DNA from: Rhodospirillaceae bacterium
GTDB lineage: Bacteria > Pseudomonadota > Alphaproteobacteria > Bin65
Direction of reading: 5' to 3'
DNA: 64,000 bases
NCBI GenBank assembly: GCA_011523655.1
Contig: WTGH01000039.1
Coordinates: forward strand, 62,001 to 126,000
Position 1 is the stretch's first letter. Each line of letters begins with the position of its first letter. The notes under the pieces were generated by a model, which saw nothing but the letters and a program-made list of their open reading frames with translations, was not told the DNA's origin and did not search any database. This document shows positions 18,333 through 33,013 of this stretch, in pieces. The position numbers and the translations under genes are program-made.

Positions 18333-19499
18333 ATGAGCGTCGCCCCGACCCGGAAGGACAGCGTCCTGTGGTGGCGGATCACGCCGGTGACGGCGCGGCG
18401 GCTGGCCAATTTCCGCGCCAACCGGCGGGGCTACTGGTCGCTCTGGATCTTCGCCGCCCTGTTTGTCCTCAGCCTGTTCGCCGAGCTGATCGCCAACGAC
18501 CGGCCGATCGTCGTCTGGTACGACGGCGGCCTCTACCTGCCGTCGGTCAGCCGCTATGCCGAGACGGCGTTCGGCGGCGAGTTCGAAACCGAGGCCGACT
18601 ATACCGACCGCTTCGTGCAGGAGAAGATCGGCGAGAAGGGCTGGATGGTCTGGCCGCTCATCCCCTATCGCTACGATTCCCAGGTCATCGGCCTGCCTGA
18701 ACCGTCGCCCACGCCGCCGTCGGCCGCCAACCCGCTCGGCACCGACGACCAGGCGCGCGACGTGCTGGCCAGGGTGATCTACGGCTTCCGCCTGTCCGTC
18801 CTGTTCGGCCTCGTCCTGACATTGCTCAGCAGCGTGATCGGCGTGGCGATGGGCGCGATCCAGGGCTATTTCGGCGGCTGGACCGACCTGTCCCTGCAAC
18901 GCTTCATCGAAATCTGGGAATCCGTTCCGATCCTCTACCTGCTCATCATTCTCTCGGCCATCGTCGAGCCGAATTTCTGGTGGCTGCTCATCATCCTGCT
19001 GCTGTTCAGCTGGATGGCGCTGGTCGGCGTCGTGCGGGCGGAATTCCTGCGGGCGCGCAATTTCGATTATGTCCGCGCCGCCCGGGCGCTCGGCGCGAGC
19101 AATGTCACCATCATGTTCAGGCATGTCCTGCCCAACGCGATGGTCGCGACGCTTACCTTCATGCCCTTCATCCTGTCCGGCTCGATCGTTGCGCTGACGT
19201 CGCTCGATTTCCTGGGCTACGGCCTGCCGCCCGGCTCGCCGTCGCTGGGCGAGTTGCTCAAGCAGGGCCGGTCGAACCTCGAATCGCCCTGGCTCGGCGT
19301 CACGGCGTTCTTCGTGCTCGCCGCCCTGCTGAGCCTGCTCGTGTTCATCGGCGAGGCGGTGCGCGACGCCTTCGATCCGCGCAAGGGCATCGCCGCCGCC
19401 GCACCGCCGCCGGAACAGGATCCGGATTCCGCGGCGGCGATTTCGAACGTCCGCCAGCCGGCCGATGGCGCGCTCGCCGCCGCGGGACGGGCCCCATGA
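18333..19499 (+). CDS. yejE: YejE-type peptide ABC transporter permease
   Basis: Permease of 388 aa. Visible are the N-terminal RRLANFRANRRGYWSLWIF (OppC_N type), a large periplasmic loop (residues about 55-125) typical of YejE with IPYRYDSQVIG and ANPLGTDDQARDVLARVIYG, and the EAA loop RNFDYVRAARALGASNVTIMFRHVLPNAM. The C-terminus has an Ala/Pro-rich extension after AVRDAFDPRKGI. The stop overlaps the yejF start as ATGA. Confidence 0.9.
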   Translation: MSVAPTRKDSVLWWRITPVTARRLANFRANRRGYWSLWIFAALFVLSLFAELIANDRPIVVWYDGGLYLPSVSRYAETAFGGEFETEADYTDRFVQEKIGEKGWMVWPLIPYRYDSQVIGLPEPSPTPPSAANPLGTDDQARDVLARVIYGFRLSVLFGLVLTLLSSVIGVAMGAIQGYFGGWTDLSLQRFIEIWESVPILYLLIILSAIVEPNFWWLLIILLLFSWMALVGVVRAEFLRARNFDYVRAARALGASNVTIMFRHVLPNAMVATLTFMPFILSGSIVALTSLDFLGYGLPPGSPSLGELLKQGRSNLESPWLGVTAFFVLAALLSLLVFIGEAVRDAFDPRKGIAAAAPPPEQDPDSAAAISNVRQPADGALAAAGRAP

Positions 19500-21124
19500 G
19501 CGCCGAACGCCTGCTCACCGTCGACAATCTGAAAGTCGGTTTCAGCGTGCCGGACGGCACGGTTCACGCCGTCAAGGGCGTTTCCTTTCATGTCGACAAG
19601 GGCGAGACGCTGGCGATCGTCGGCGAAAGCGGCTCGGGCAAGTCAGTCTCGGCGCTTTCGGTGCTCCAGCTCCTGCCCTACCCGCAGGCCAGCCATCCCG
19701 CCGGCGCCGTCAACTTCCGGGGCGAGGAGCTGATGGGCGCGCCGAAGCAGGTGCTGCGCCGGATCCGCGGCAACCGGATTTCGATGATCTTCCAGGAGCC
19801 GCTGACCGCCCTCAACCCGCTGCACACGGTCGAGAAGCAGATCGGCGAAATCCTGCGCATCCACAAGGGCATGGTGAAAGGCGCGGCGCGCAGGCGGGTG
19901 CTCGAACTGCTGGAGAAGGTCGGCATCAAGGAGGCGGAGCGCCGGCTCGGCTCGTTCCCGCACGAACTCTCGGGCGGACAGCGCCAGCGGGTGATGATCG
20001 CGATGGCGCTCGCCAACGAGCCCGACCTGCTGATTGCCGACGAACCGACGACGGCCGTGGACGTGACGATCCAGGCGACGATCCTCCAGCTCCTGAAGGA
20101 CCTTCAGAAGGACATGGGCCTCGGCATCCTGTTCATCACCCACGATCTCGGCGTGGTCGAACATTTTGCCGACCGGGTCGCGGTCATGCGCCTGGGCGAA
20201 ATCGTGGAGGAGGGGGCCGTCGCCGACGTGTTCGGCCGGCCGCAGCACGAGTATACGCAGCGCCTCCTAGCGTCGGAGCCGAAGGGCACGCCGCCGGAAG
20301 TGCCGGACAGCGCCGCCGAAATGCTCGCCACGGAGGGCTTCCGGGTCTGGTATCCGATCAAGGCCGGCGTGTTCCGCCGCACCGTCGATCACATCAAGGC
20401 GGTCGACGAGGTGGCCTTGCGCGTCCGGGCGGGCGAAACCGTTGGCGTCGTCGGCGAGAGCGGGTCCGGCAAGTCGTCGCTCGGGCTGGGCCTGCTGCGG
20501 CTGATCTCGAGCCGCGGGCCCATCGTCTACCAGGGCCGGGACATCCAGGGCCTCGGGTGGAAGGCGCTGCGCCCGCTGCGGCGCGAGATGCAGATCGTGT
20601 TCCAGGACCCGTTCGGCAGCCTGAGCCCGCGGCTTTCGGTCGGCGAGATCGTCGAGGAAGGGCTCAAGATCCACGGTCTGGGCGACCCCGATGCGCGCGA
20701 GCGGGCGGTGATCGACGCCTTGGCGGAGACCGGCCTCGATCCCGATACCCGCCACCGCTATCCGCACGAATTCTCCGGCGGCCAGCGCCAGCGGGTTTCG
20801 ATCGCCCGCGCCATCGTGCTCAAGCCGAAGGTCGTGGTGCTGGACGAACCGACCTCTGCGCTCGACCGGTCGGTGCAGAGCCAGATCATCGACCTGTTGC
20901 ACCAGCTTCAGCGCGATCACGATCTGGCCTATCTGTTCATCAGCCACGATCTGAAGGTCGTGCGCGCCATGAGCCACCAGGTCATCGTCATGCGCGACGG
21001 CAAGGTGGTGGAGCAGGGCCCGGCGGCCGACGTGCTCGACAACCCGCAGGCGGGCTACACGCGGGCCCTGATGGATGCGGCCTTCGATTTCAAGGCCGAC
21101 GAGACCGGCATCGTCGCGGCGTGA
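19496..21124 (+). CDS. yejF: YejF-type peptide ABC transporter ATPase with two nucleotide-binding domains
   Basis: Single chain (542 aa) carrying both ATPases of the importer. Domain 1 has Walker A GESGSGKS (about residue 40), [28 protein letters not shown] and FITHDLG. Domain 2 (about 280-540) has [36 protein letters not shown] and FISHDLKVV. Both sites look catalytically complete. This contrasts with the neighbouring Dpp-type system, where the two ATPases are separate genes. ATG 19496 overlaps the yejE stop. Confidence 0.93.
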   Translation: MSAERLLTVDNLKVGFSVPDGTVHAVKGVSFHVDKGETLAIVGESGSGKSVSALSVLQLLPYPQASHPAGAVNFRGEELMGAPKQVLRRIRGNRISMIFQEPLTALNPLHTVEKQIGEILRIHKGMVKGAARRRVLELLEKVGIKEAERRLGSFPHELSGGQRQRVMIAMALANEPDLLIADEPTTAVDVTIQATILQLLKDLQKDMGLGILFITHDLGVVEHFADRVAVMRLGEIVEEGAVADVFGRPQHEYTQRLLASEPKGTPPEVPDSAAEMLATEGFRVWYPIKAGVFRRTVDHIKAVDEVALRVRAGETVGVVGESGSGKSSLGLGLLRLISSRGPIVYQGRDIQGLGWKALRPLRREMQIVFQDPFGSLSPRLSVGEIVEEGLKIHGLGDPDARERAVIDALAETGLDPDTRHRYPHEFSGGQRQRVSIARAIVLKPKVVVLDEPTSALDRSVQSQIIDLLHQLQRDHDLAYLFISHDLKVVRAMSHQVIVMRDGKVVEQGPAADVLDNPQAGYTRALMDAAFDFKADETGIVAA

Positions 21125-21161
21125 CGGCCCGCGGCGGACAACGAAGAAGGACGGCGCGACG

Positions 21162-22106
21162 ATGACTTTGCTCCTGGCCTCCTCCTGGGGCGACATGGAC
21201 CCCTATTTCGGCAAATGGCGCGAAATGCTGATCGCGCAGCCGGGCGGGATCGAGGTGCGGCTGTATCCGGACGAACTGGGCGACGCTGCGGACATCACCG
21301 CCGCGCTGGTCTGGGATCCGCCGCCGGGCCTGCTCGCCGGGCTGCCGAATTTGAAGCTGATCCAGTCCCTGGGCATGGGCGTCGACCATATCTTCAGGCA
21401 CGACGACCTGCCCGAGGGCGTCCCGGTGGCGCGCCTGGTCGATCCCGATCTCGTAACGCGGATGAGCGAATATTGCGTGCACAGCGTGCTGCATTATCAC
21501 CGCGACGCCGACCGCTACGACCGGGACCAGGCGGCACGGCGCTGGAACCCGGTCTCCTATCCGGCCGCGAGCACGCGCCGGGTCGGCATCATGGGCGTCG
21601 GCGCGATCGGCGCCGATACCGCCGGCAAGCTGAAACATCTGGGTTTCGACGTCGCCGGCTGGAGCCGGACGCCCAAGGACCTTCCGGGCGTCGTCGGCTT
21701 CCACGGTGCGGAGGGGTTCGCCGGCTTCATGCAGCGCTCGGAGATCGTCGTCTGCCTGCTGCCCCTGACCGCGGAAACGGAGGGCATTCTCGATGCAAGG
21801 GCCTTCGACCTGATGCCGGTCGGCGGTGGCATCGTCAACGCGGCGCGCGGCGGGCATGTCGTCGACGCCGACCTGATCGCCGCGCTGGATTCGGGCAAGC
21901 TGAAATTCGCCAAGCTGGACGTGTTCCGGGAGGAGCCGCTGCCCAGGGACCATCCCTTCTGGAGCCACCCGAAGATCCGCATCACGCCGCACAATGCCGG
22001 CATCACCAATCCGATGACCGCGGCGGCCGAGGTCGCGGAAAACTACCGCCGGGCGATGCGCGGCCAGCCGCCGAACAACATCGTCGACCCCGCGCGGGGG
22101 TATTGA
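21162..22106 (+). CDS. D-2-hydroxyacid dehydrogenase (glyoxylate/hydroxypyruvate reductase A-like)
   Basis: NAD(P)-dependent 2-hydroxyacid dehydrogenase of 314 aa, the GhrA length. The nucleotide-binding motif is GIMGVGAIGADTAGKL (about residue 145). Active-site residues are visible as the Arg in NAARGGHVVD, the Glu in FREEPLP and the His in ITPHNAG. It follows yejF by 37 bp on the same strand with a GAAGAAGGA ribosome site, so it is probably co-transcribed with the importer. Likely reduces glyoxylate, hydroxypyruvate or a related keto acid. Confidence 0.87.
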   Translation: MTLLLASSWGDMDPYFGKWREMLIAQPGGIEVRLYPDELGDAADITAALVWDPPPGLLAGLPNLKLIQSLGMGVDHIFRHDDLPEGVPVARLVDPDLVTRMSEYCVHSVLHYHRDADRYDRDQAARRWNPVSYPAASTRRVGIMGVGAIGADTAGKLKHLGFDVAGWSRTPKDLPGVVGFHGAEGFAGFMQRSEIVVCLLPLTAETEGILDARAFDLMPVGGGIVNAARGGHVVDADLIAALDSGKLKFAKLDVFREEPLPRDHPFWSHPKIRITPHNAGITNPMTAAAEVAENYRRAMRGQPPNNIVDPARGY

Positions 22107-22130
22107 CGGGCTGCCGGCCCGACAGCGCCC

Positions 22131-22258
22131 GCCCTTCGATACGCCCCGGCCGGGGGCCGGGGCTACTCAGGGTGAGGGTGAAGGGGACAAGCCTCCATCA
22201 ACCCCTCATCCCGAGTAGGCGCGCCAGCGCCGTATCGAGGGGGCCGTATCGAGGGGCG
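22131..22258. repeat. REP-like inverted repeat between convergent genes
   Basis: The left arm (about 22131-22178, CCCTTCGATACG then GCTACTCAGGGTGAGGG) is the inverted counterpart of the right arm (22202-22241, CCCTCATCCCGAGTAGGC then CGTATCGAGGG). GCCGTATCGAGGGG is also duplicated in tandem at 22229-22242 and 22243-22256. It fills the gap between convergent hydroxyacid dehydrogenase and aminopeptidase genes and could fold into a long hairpin acting as a bidirectional terminator. Confidence 0.75.
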
Positions 22259-22285
22259 CTTCGCCAACGGACGGCTGCCGGCGCG

Positions 22286-23677
<1,392 letters not shown>

Positions 23678-23739
23678 GGCGCCGTTCTATAGCCGGCGAC
23701 AGCCGCGCGCGCTACACGGCGCGCCGGCGGTTCGGCAGC

Positions 23740-24312
23740 TCAGACGCTCAGCGCCGCACCGGCGACCGAAACGGCGCGGCGGATCATCGGGCCGTCGGCG
23801 CCGCCGCGGATCATGACGAACATGCCGAGATAGGTGGCGAGCGCAAAATCGGCGAGGATCGCCGCCGCGTCGGCCGTCCGCGGATCGCCCTTCAGCCGGT
23901 CGAGGAAAACCTGGCGCAGCGGGGCCATGTTGGCGCTGACCCGGGCGGCGATGGCGGGGTCGTGCGCCGCCTGGTCCGCAGCGGCGTTGCACAGGAAGCA
24001 GCCGTCGCTGTAGGCGCCCGATTCGACCTGCGCCGCGATCATCTTGAGAAATCCGGCGACCGCTTCCGCGCCGCGGCAATCCTGCCGCGCGATCCAAGCG
24101 ACCGCGGCGGCGACTTCCTTTTCGCCGTAGCGGTCGAGGGCCTTCAGGTAGAGCGCGTGCTTGTCGCCGAAGGCGTTGTACAGGCTGCCGGTCTTCAGCC
24201 CCGTCGCTGCCGCGAGTTCGCTGATCGACGACCCTTCGTAGCCTTTCGCCCAGAAAACGGCCTTGGCCTTGTCCAGCACTGCGCCGGAATCGAAACTGCG
24301 CGGTCGGGCCAT
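23740..24312 (-). CDS. TetR/AcrR family transcriptional regulator
   Basis: Repressor-type protein of 190 aa. The helix-turn-helix is residues about 5-50 (MARPRSFDSGAVLDKAKAVF, then GSSISELAAATGLKTGSLYNAFGDKHALY). The C-terminal ligand domain has the CFLCNAAAD motif with two cysteines typical of one TetR_C branch. Its promoter region (24313-24400) contains an ATCG-TT-CGAT palindrome, suggesting autoregulation. It lies between the aminopeptidase and the peroxiredoxin on the same strand; its target is not evident. Confidence 0.87.
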   Translation of the reverse strand: MARPRSFDSGAVLDKAKAVFWAKGYEGSSISELAAATGLKTGSLYNAFGDKHALYLKALDRYGEKEVAAAVAWIARQDCRGAEAVAGFLKMIAAQVESGAYSDGCFLCNAAADQAAHDPAIAARVSANMAPLRQVFLDRLKGDPRTADAAAILADFALATYLGMFVMIRGGADGPMIRRAVSVAGAALSV

Positions 24313-24336
24313 GTGCTCCCTCTGCGATGGTTTTTT

Positions 24337-24350
24337 ATCGTTCGATCATA
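24337..24350 (-). promoter_or_regulatory. Candidate operator/-10 of the TetR gene
   Basis: ATCG-TT-CGAT (24337-24346) overlaps TATGAT read on the minus strand (24350-24345), a five-of-six match to a -10 box, 33 bases before the TetR ATG. The -35 element is weak. Fits an autoregulated promoter. Confidence 0.3.
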
Positions 24351-24403
24351 ATGGAAAATGGAGAGAAAAGAAAGGCTTGGCCGAATCAAGGGCCCGCAAA
24401 CGC

Positions 24404-24434
24404 TGTAGGGGAGGGCTTCAAACCCTCCCCTACA
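24404..24434. repeat. Perfect 12-bp hairpin repeat
   Basis: TGTAGGGGAGGG (24404-24415) and CCCTCCCCTACA (24423-24434) form a 12-bp perfect stem with a CTTCAAA loop, between the TetR promoter and the 3' end of the peroxiredoxin gene. It has the look of a dispersed intergenic repeat and is placed to end the peroxiredoxin transcript, but no T-run is present. Confidence 0.7.
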
Positions 24435-24458
24435 AAATTCCGGCTGTGCCGGAGAAGA

Positions 24459-24938
24459 CTACAAAGCCGTGAGAATCGCCTCGGCCCTGGAGACGTCGAA
24501 GGCGCCCGGCTGTTCGACATTCAGGGTTGTGATCGTCCCGTTCTCCGCGACCAGGGCATAGCGCTGGCTGCGCGTGCCGAGCCCGAAGCCGGAGCCGTCC
24601 ATTTCCAGCCCCATCGCCTTGGTAAAGTCGCCGTTGCCGTCGGCCAGCATGGTGACGTCGCCGGCGTTCTGCGACTTGCCCCAGGCATCCATGACGAAGG
24701 CGTCGTTGACCGAAATGCAAGCGATCTCGTCGACCCCCTTGCCCTTCAGTTCCGCGGCGTTCTCGACGAATCCGGGCAGGTGCTTGGCCGAGCAGGTCGG
24801 GGTGAAGGCGCCCGGCACGGCGAACATCACTACCTTCTTGCCGGCGAAATAGTCGCCTGTATCGATTTCCGACATGCCGTCGGCCGTCATGGTCTTGATC
24901 TTCGTGGACGGAATTTTGTCTCCAACACTGACTGTCAT
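24459..24938 (-). CDS. Peroxiredoxin (Prx5/AhpE-like, thiol peroxidase)
   Basis: Thiol peroxidase of 159 aa that reduces H2O2 and alkyl hydroperoxides. The peroxidatic cysteine is in PGAFTPTCS (about residue 49), the Prx5 signature, and ACISVND follows with a second Cys (about 74) at the usual position. GLGTRSQRYALV is the family's conserved active-site Arg region. No rubredoxin or glutaredoxin fusion; it likely uses glutathione/glutaredoxin or thioredoxin. Single-gene unit on the minus strand. Confidence 0.92.
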   Translation of the reverse strand: MTVSVGDKIPSTKIKTMTADGMSEIDTGDYFAGKKVVMFAVPGAFTPTCSAKHLPGFVENAAELKGKGVDEIACISVNDAFVMDAWGKSQNAGDVTMLADGNGDFTKAMGLEMDGSGFGLGTRSQRYALVAENGTITTLNVEQPGAFDVSRAEAILTAL

Positions 24939-25076
24939 GCCAAACCCTCTCTCCGTTCGGTGGTGTCGATGATGTGCAACTTTAGATGACGGGCGCGCCG
25001 GACCGGCGATACCCGGAAGACTATGCCGTCAACATACGCGCCGGCGCCCCCGATTCCACGCGTCCCGCCGCCGCGG

Positions 25077-26477
25077 CTAGTGTCGGACAACCGGATCGAT
25101 CGGCACCCGGGATGCGATCCCCAGCAGGTCTTCAAGTTGCGCCGCTGCGGCGAGCAGGGCGGCCTCGCCGCGATGCCGGCCGACGAGCTGCAAACCGACG
25201 GGCAGCCCGTCTTGCGTAAAGCCGCAGGGCAGCGACACGACAGGCAGCCCGGTCAGCGTGATCGAGAAGGTGATCGCGATCCAGTCGATGTAGCTCGCCA
25301 TCTTCCGGCCGTCGATTTCCTCGACATAGGTCCGTTCGACGGGATAGGGCCGGGCCTGCATGACCGGGCAGGCCAGGATGTCGTAATCGTTCATGAAGGC
25401 GGCGACCCGGTGGTAAAGCGCCGTCCGCTCGCGCTCGGCCCGGCCGATATCGTCGGCGGTGAGCGCCAGGCCCTTCTCGATATTCCAGACGACATCGGGT
25501 TTCAGCTTGTCGCGATGCGCCGCCAGCAACGGCGCCGCCCGGCCGGCGAAGAAGGCCGCGCGCAGGGTCTGGAAACAGTCGTAGGCGCCGGCGAAATCGG
25601 GGCAGGCCTCTTCGACGACGGCGCCCAGGCCGCTGAAACCCGCAGCCGCTTCGGCGCAGACGGCCTGGATTTCCCGATCGACGACCGTGACGCCGAGGTC
25701 GGGCGACCAGGCGATGCGCAGGCTTGCCGGGGGTTCGCGCAGGGCTTCGACATAGGAGGAAACCGGCGGCGCGAAGCTGCGCGGATCGCGCGGGTCGGCG
25801 CCGGCCATGGCGTCGAGCATGAGCGCGACGTCGGCCACCGTCCGTCCCATCGGCCCTTCGACGGCCAGGTCTTGGAAGGTCAGCAGGTCCGGCCCGCTCG
25901 GCACGAGGCCGGGGCTGGGCCGCAGGCCGACGACTGCGTTGAAGCCGGCCGGCGTGCGCAGGCTGCCGCCCAGGTCCGAGCCGTGGGCCAGCCAGGCGGT
26001 TCCCGTAGCGAGCGCGACCGCGGCGCCGCCCGAGGAGCCGGCCGCGCTCATCCGCGTGTCCCACGGGTTGCGGGTGACGCCGAACACCGGGTTGAAGGTG
26101 TTGGCGCCGGCGCCGAATTCCGGCGTGTTGGACTTGGCGTAGACCACGCCGCCGCGTTCCTCCAGCCGTTCGACGACATAGTCCGAATGGTCCGGCACGT
26201 TGTCGGCGAAGATCGGCGAGCCGAAAGTGGTGCGTACGCCCTCGACCGGCGCCAGATCCTTGATCGCGACCGGCAGGCCGGCGAGCACGGTGTCCCTCTC
26301 CGCCCGTTCGGCGGCGGCTTGCGCCCGCTTCCGGCACAGGGTCGGCAAGGCGTTGACCGCGCCGTCCACGGCCTCGATGCGCGCGTGCAGGATGTCCAGC
26401 AGCTCGGCGGGCGAGACTGCGCCGGCCTTGAGCAGCGCGACGGTTTCGGTCGCGGTCTTCTTCCAGAGATCGCTCAT
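25077..26477 (-). CDS. Amidase (amidase signature family)
   Basis: Hydrolase of 466 aa with the full Ser-cis-Ser-Lys set: catalytic Lys in VAIKDL (about residue 70), Gly/Ser-rich GSSGGAAVALATG, and the nucleophile region HGSDLGGSLRTPAGF. The C-terminal LTGLPVVSLPCGF is also typical. It is not GatA: no gatB or gatC is nearby, and the sequence resembles general aliphatic/aryl amidases. Follows the DUF192 gene by 28 bp on the same strand, possibly co-transcribed. Substrate unknown; nearby amide and peptide hydrolases suggest nitrogen scavenging. Confidence 0.9.
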   Translation of the reverse strand: MSDLWKKTATETVALLKAGAVSPAELLDILHARIEAVDGAVNALPTLCRKRAQAAAERAERDTVLAGLPVAIKDLAPVEGVRTTFGSPIFADNVPDHSDYVVERLEERGGVVYAKSNTPEFGAGANTFNPVFGVTRNPWDTRMSAAGSSGGAAVALATGTAWLAHGSDLGGSLRTPAGFNAVVGLRPSPGLVPSGPDLLTFQDLAVEGPMGRTVADVALMLDAMAGADPRDPRSFAPPVSSYVEALREPPASLRIAWSPDLGVTVVDREIQAVCAEAAAGFSGLGAVVEEACPDFAGAYDCFQTLRAAFFAGRAAPLLAAHRDKLKPDVVWNIEKGLALTADDIGRAERERTALYHRVAAFMNDYDILACPVMQARPYPVERTYVEEIDGRKMASYIDWIAITFSITLTGLPVVSLPCGFTQDGLPVGLQLVGRHRGEAALLAAAAQLEDLLGIASRVPIDPVVRH

Positions 26478-26505
26478 ATCGGGTTTCCGGTTCGGGAAGT
26501 GGCGG

Positions 26506-27018
26506 TCAGTTCTTGCGGCGCAGCGATTTCGGCTTGTAGCTCGGCGGCTTCTTGAGCGGCGTGCCGAACATTTCGTGTCGGATCCGGTCGCCGGGCCGGA
26601 TGCCGAGTTTCTCCGCCGTCCCGTGCAGAACTTCCAGGACGGCGCGCACCGGGGCCCCCGACCGGACGATCCGGAGCGAGAAGGGCTCGCCGAAGCCGAT
26701 GCTTTCGATCGTGCCGTCGGCCCTGACGAACAGGATATCGAGCGGGATTTCGGTATTCTTCATCCAGATACGCGCAAGGACCGGGCTGCCGAAATCGAAC
26801 AGCATGCCATTGTAAGGATCGAGGGTCTTCCGGAACATCAGGCCCTGGGCCATCTGGGCGGCGGAAATGGCCTGCTGGACGCGCCATTTGTAGCGCTTTT
26901 TGGCGGTGACCACTTCGATGGTGGTGTCATCGAAGACCAGTCGGGACTGAGCCTGGACCGCGGCGCCCGACGCCAGGAACAGCAGCCCGGCGAGCGCCGG
27001 CGCCAACATGAATTTCAT
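26506..27018 (-). CDS. DUF192 family exported protein
   Basis: Small exported protein (170 aa) of the DUF192 family. I place the start at ATG 27018 (MKFMLAPALAGLLFLASG) because AGGGAG lies six bases upstream and a clean signal peptide follows. The frame is open to 27072 but the extra residues are Arg-rich. Family motifs visible: AQGLMFRKTLDP, YNGMLFDFG, IWMKNTEIPLDILFV and VLEVLHGTAEKLGIRPGD. A basic C-terminal tail (KPPSYKPKSLRRKN) extends past the domain. Function of DUF192 is not established. Confidence 0.87.
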   Translation of the reverse strand: MKFMLAPALAGLLFLASGAAVQAQSRLVFDDTTIEVVTAKKRYKWRVQQAISAAQMAQGLMFRKTLDPYNGMLFDFGSPVLARIWMKNTEIPLDILFVRADGTIESIGFGEPFSLRIVRSGAPVRAVLEVLHGTAEKLGIRPGDRIRHEMFGTPLKKPPSYKPKSLRRKN

Positions 27019-27111
27019 TCGGAACTCCCTGAACATCCACCGATTGTAGCGGCGGGTTAGGGGCGATTCCAAGGCACGACCCGGACTGTGGCATTATTGC
27101 AACACATGTCT

Positions 27112-27142
27112 CTTGTGCGGCGGTCGCGAGCGTCCCACATAG
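27112..27142 (+). promoter_or_regulatory. Candidate heat-shock (RpoH) promoter of clpB
   Basis: CTTGTGC (27112-27118) and CCCACAT (27134-27140), 15 bp apart, resemble the sigma32 pattern CTTGAAA-N13-17-CCCCATNT. It lies about 75 bp before the clpB ATG, where a heat-shock promoter is expected for this gene. Confidence 0.4.
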
Positions 27143-27219
27143 CGGTCGGGATGCTGCCGTAGCAGGTCCCGCTCCGCCTGTCCCGCCGCCAGCCGGGGGA
27201 CGAATAACGGGAAGAGACA

Positions 27220-29871
<2,652 letters not shown>

Positions 29872-29908
29872 CCTCGGCAGTGCTGCAGGCGAATGGCGCG
29901 GAGGACAG

Positions 29909-30544
29909 ATGACTGCGCAGGACGGCCTGACAACCGGCGCCGACGGATTGCGCCGCTGCTGGTGGTGCGGCGATGACGCCATGTACCGGGACTATCACGA
30001 CCGGGAATGGGGCCGGCCGGTCGCCGACGACCGACGCCTGTTCGAGAAGGTCTGCCTTGAAGGGTTCCAGTCCGGCCTGTCCTGGCTGACGATCCTGCGC
30101 AAGCGCGAGAATTTCCGCGCCGCCTTCGACGGCTTCGACTTCCGCAAGGTCGCCGGCTACGGCGAAGCCGATGTCGCGCGGCTGCTGGGCGACGCCGGCA
30201 TAATCCGCCACCGCGGCAAGATCGAGGCGACGATCAACAACGCCGCCAGAGCGATCGAGTTGGTGCAGGAAGCCGGTTCCCTCGCTGCCTTTTTCTGGCG
30301 CTACGAAACGCCGCCGGAAGACCGGCCCGCCCGGCTGGACCGGACGGCGGTTGCCGGCCTCGCTCAGACGGACATGTCGCGGGCGCTCAGCAAGGATCTG
30401 AAGAAACGCGGCTGGAAATTCGTCGGCCCGACGACCTGCTACGCCTTCATGCAGGCCATGGGCCTTGTCAACGACCATCTCGAAGGCTGCGCTTTCCGCG
30501 CAGAAGTCGAGGCCGAACGCCGCGCCTTCGTCCGGCCGGTATAG
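29909..30544 (+). CDS. tag: DNA-3-methyladenine glycosylase I
   Basis: Base-excision repair enzyme (211 aa) removing 3-methyladenine. Diagnostic features are RRCWWCG with the zinc-ligand Cys, YHDREWGRPV (zinc His), the catalytic Glu in CLEGFQSGLSWLTIL, KIEATINNA, and the C-terminal GPTTCYAFMQAMGLVNDHLEGC, which supplies the last His and Cys of the zinc snap. It lies 37 bp after clpB on the same strand. An extension of about 16 residues precedes the usual RCxW start. Confidence 0.95.
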   Translation: MTAQDGLTTGADGLRRCWWCGDDAMYRDYHDREWGRPVADDRRLFEKVCLEGFQSGLSWLTILRKRENFRAAFDGFDFRKVAGYGEADVARLLGDAGIIRHRGKIEATINNAARAIELVQEAGSLAAFFWRYETPPEDRPARLDRTAVAGLAQTDMSRALSKDLKKRGWKFVGPTTCYAFMQAMGLVNDHLEGCAFRAEVEAERRAFVRPV

Positions 30545-30594
30545 CCCGGTTTGCCGCCAAACCTCCCTTCCCGTCATATCGGCCTTTCGCCCCT

Positions 30595-30719
30595 CCCCGT
30601 CATTTCGACCGGAGCGAAGCGAGCGGAGAAATCTTTCCGGCACGGCGCTTCGGACCTTGCGCCGCGGTTGAAAGATTTCTCCGCTCCGCGGGCTGACGCC
30701 TGCTCCGGTCGAAATGACG
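30595..30719. repeat. Long REP-like inverted repeat between tag and uvrB
   Basis: Two nested stems: CGTCATTTCGACCGGAGC (30598-30615) pairs with GCTCCGGTCGAAATGACG (30702-30719), and GCGGAGAAATCTTTC (30623-30637) pairs with GAAAGATTTCTCCGC (30670-30684). The whole element can fold into one long cruciform or hairpin. This motif type occurs as a dispersed intergenic repeat in many proteobacteria. It probably ends the clpB-tag transcript before uvrB. Confidence 0.85.
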
Positions 30720-30796
30720 AGGAGCGGGGATGCGCGGGCGGGCAGCCGGCCCCTTTGCCGATGGCGCGCGCCAGCACCGGGCCATATAGTCGGCCC

Positions 30797-33001
<2,205 letters not shown>

Positions 33002-33013
33002 CGGCGACGGGCG

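Noticed and set aside
25077-26477. gatA, the glutamyl-tRNA amidotransferase subunit A
   Set aside because: No gatB or gatC adjacent, and the protein looks like a general amidase outside the conserved catalytic core.
30551-30796. An 82-residue N-terminal extension of UvrB
   Set aside because: The stretch is the translated inverted-repeat element; UvrB similarity begins only after ATG 30797.
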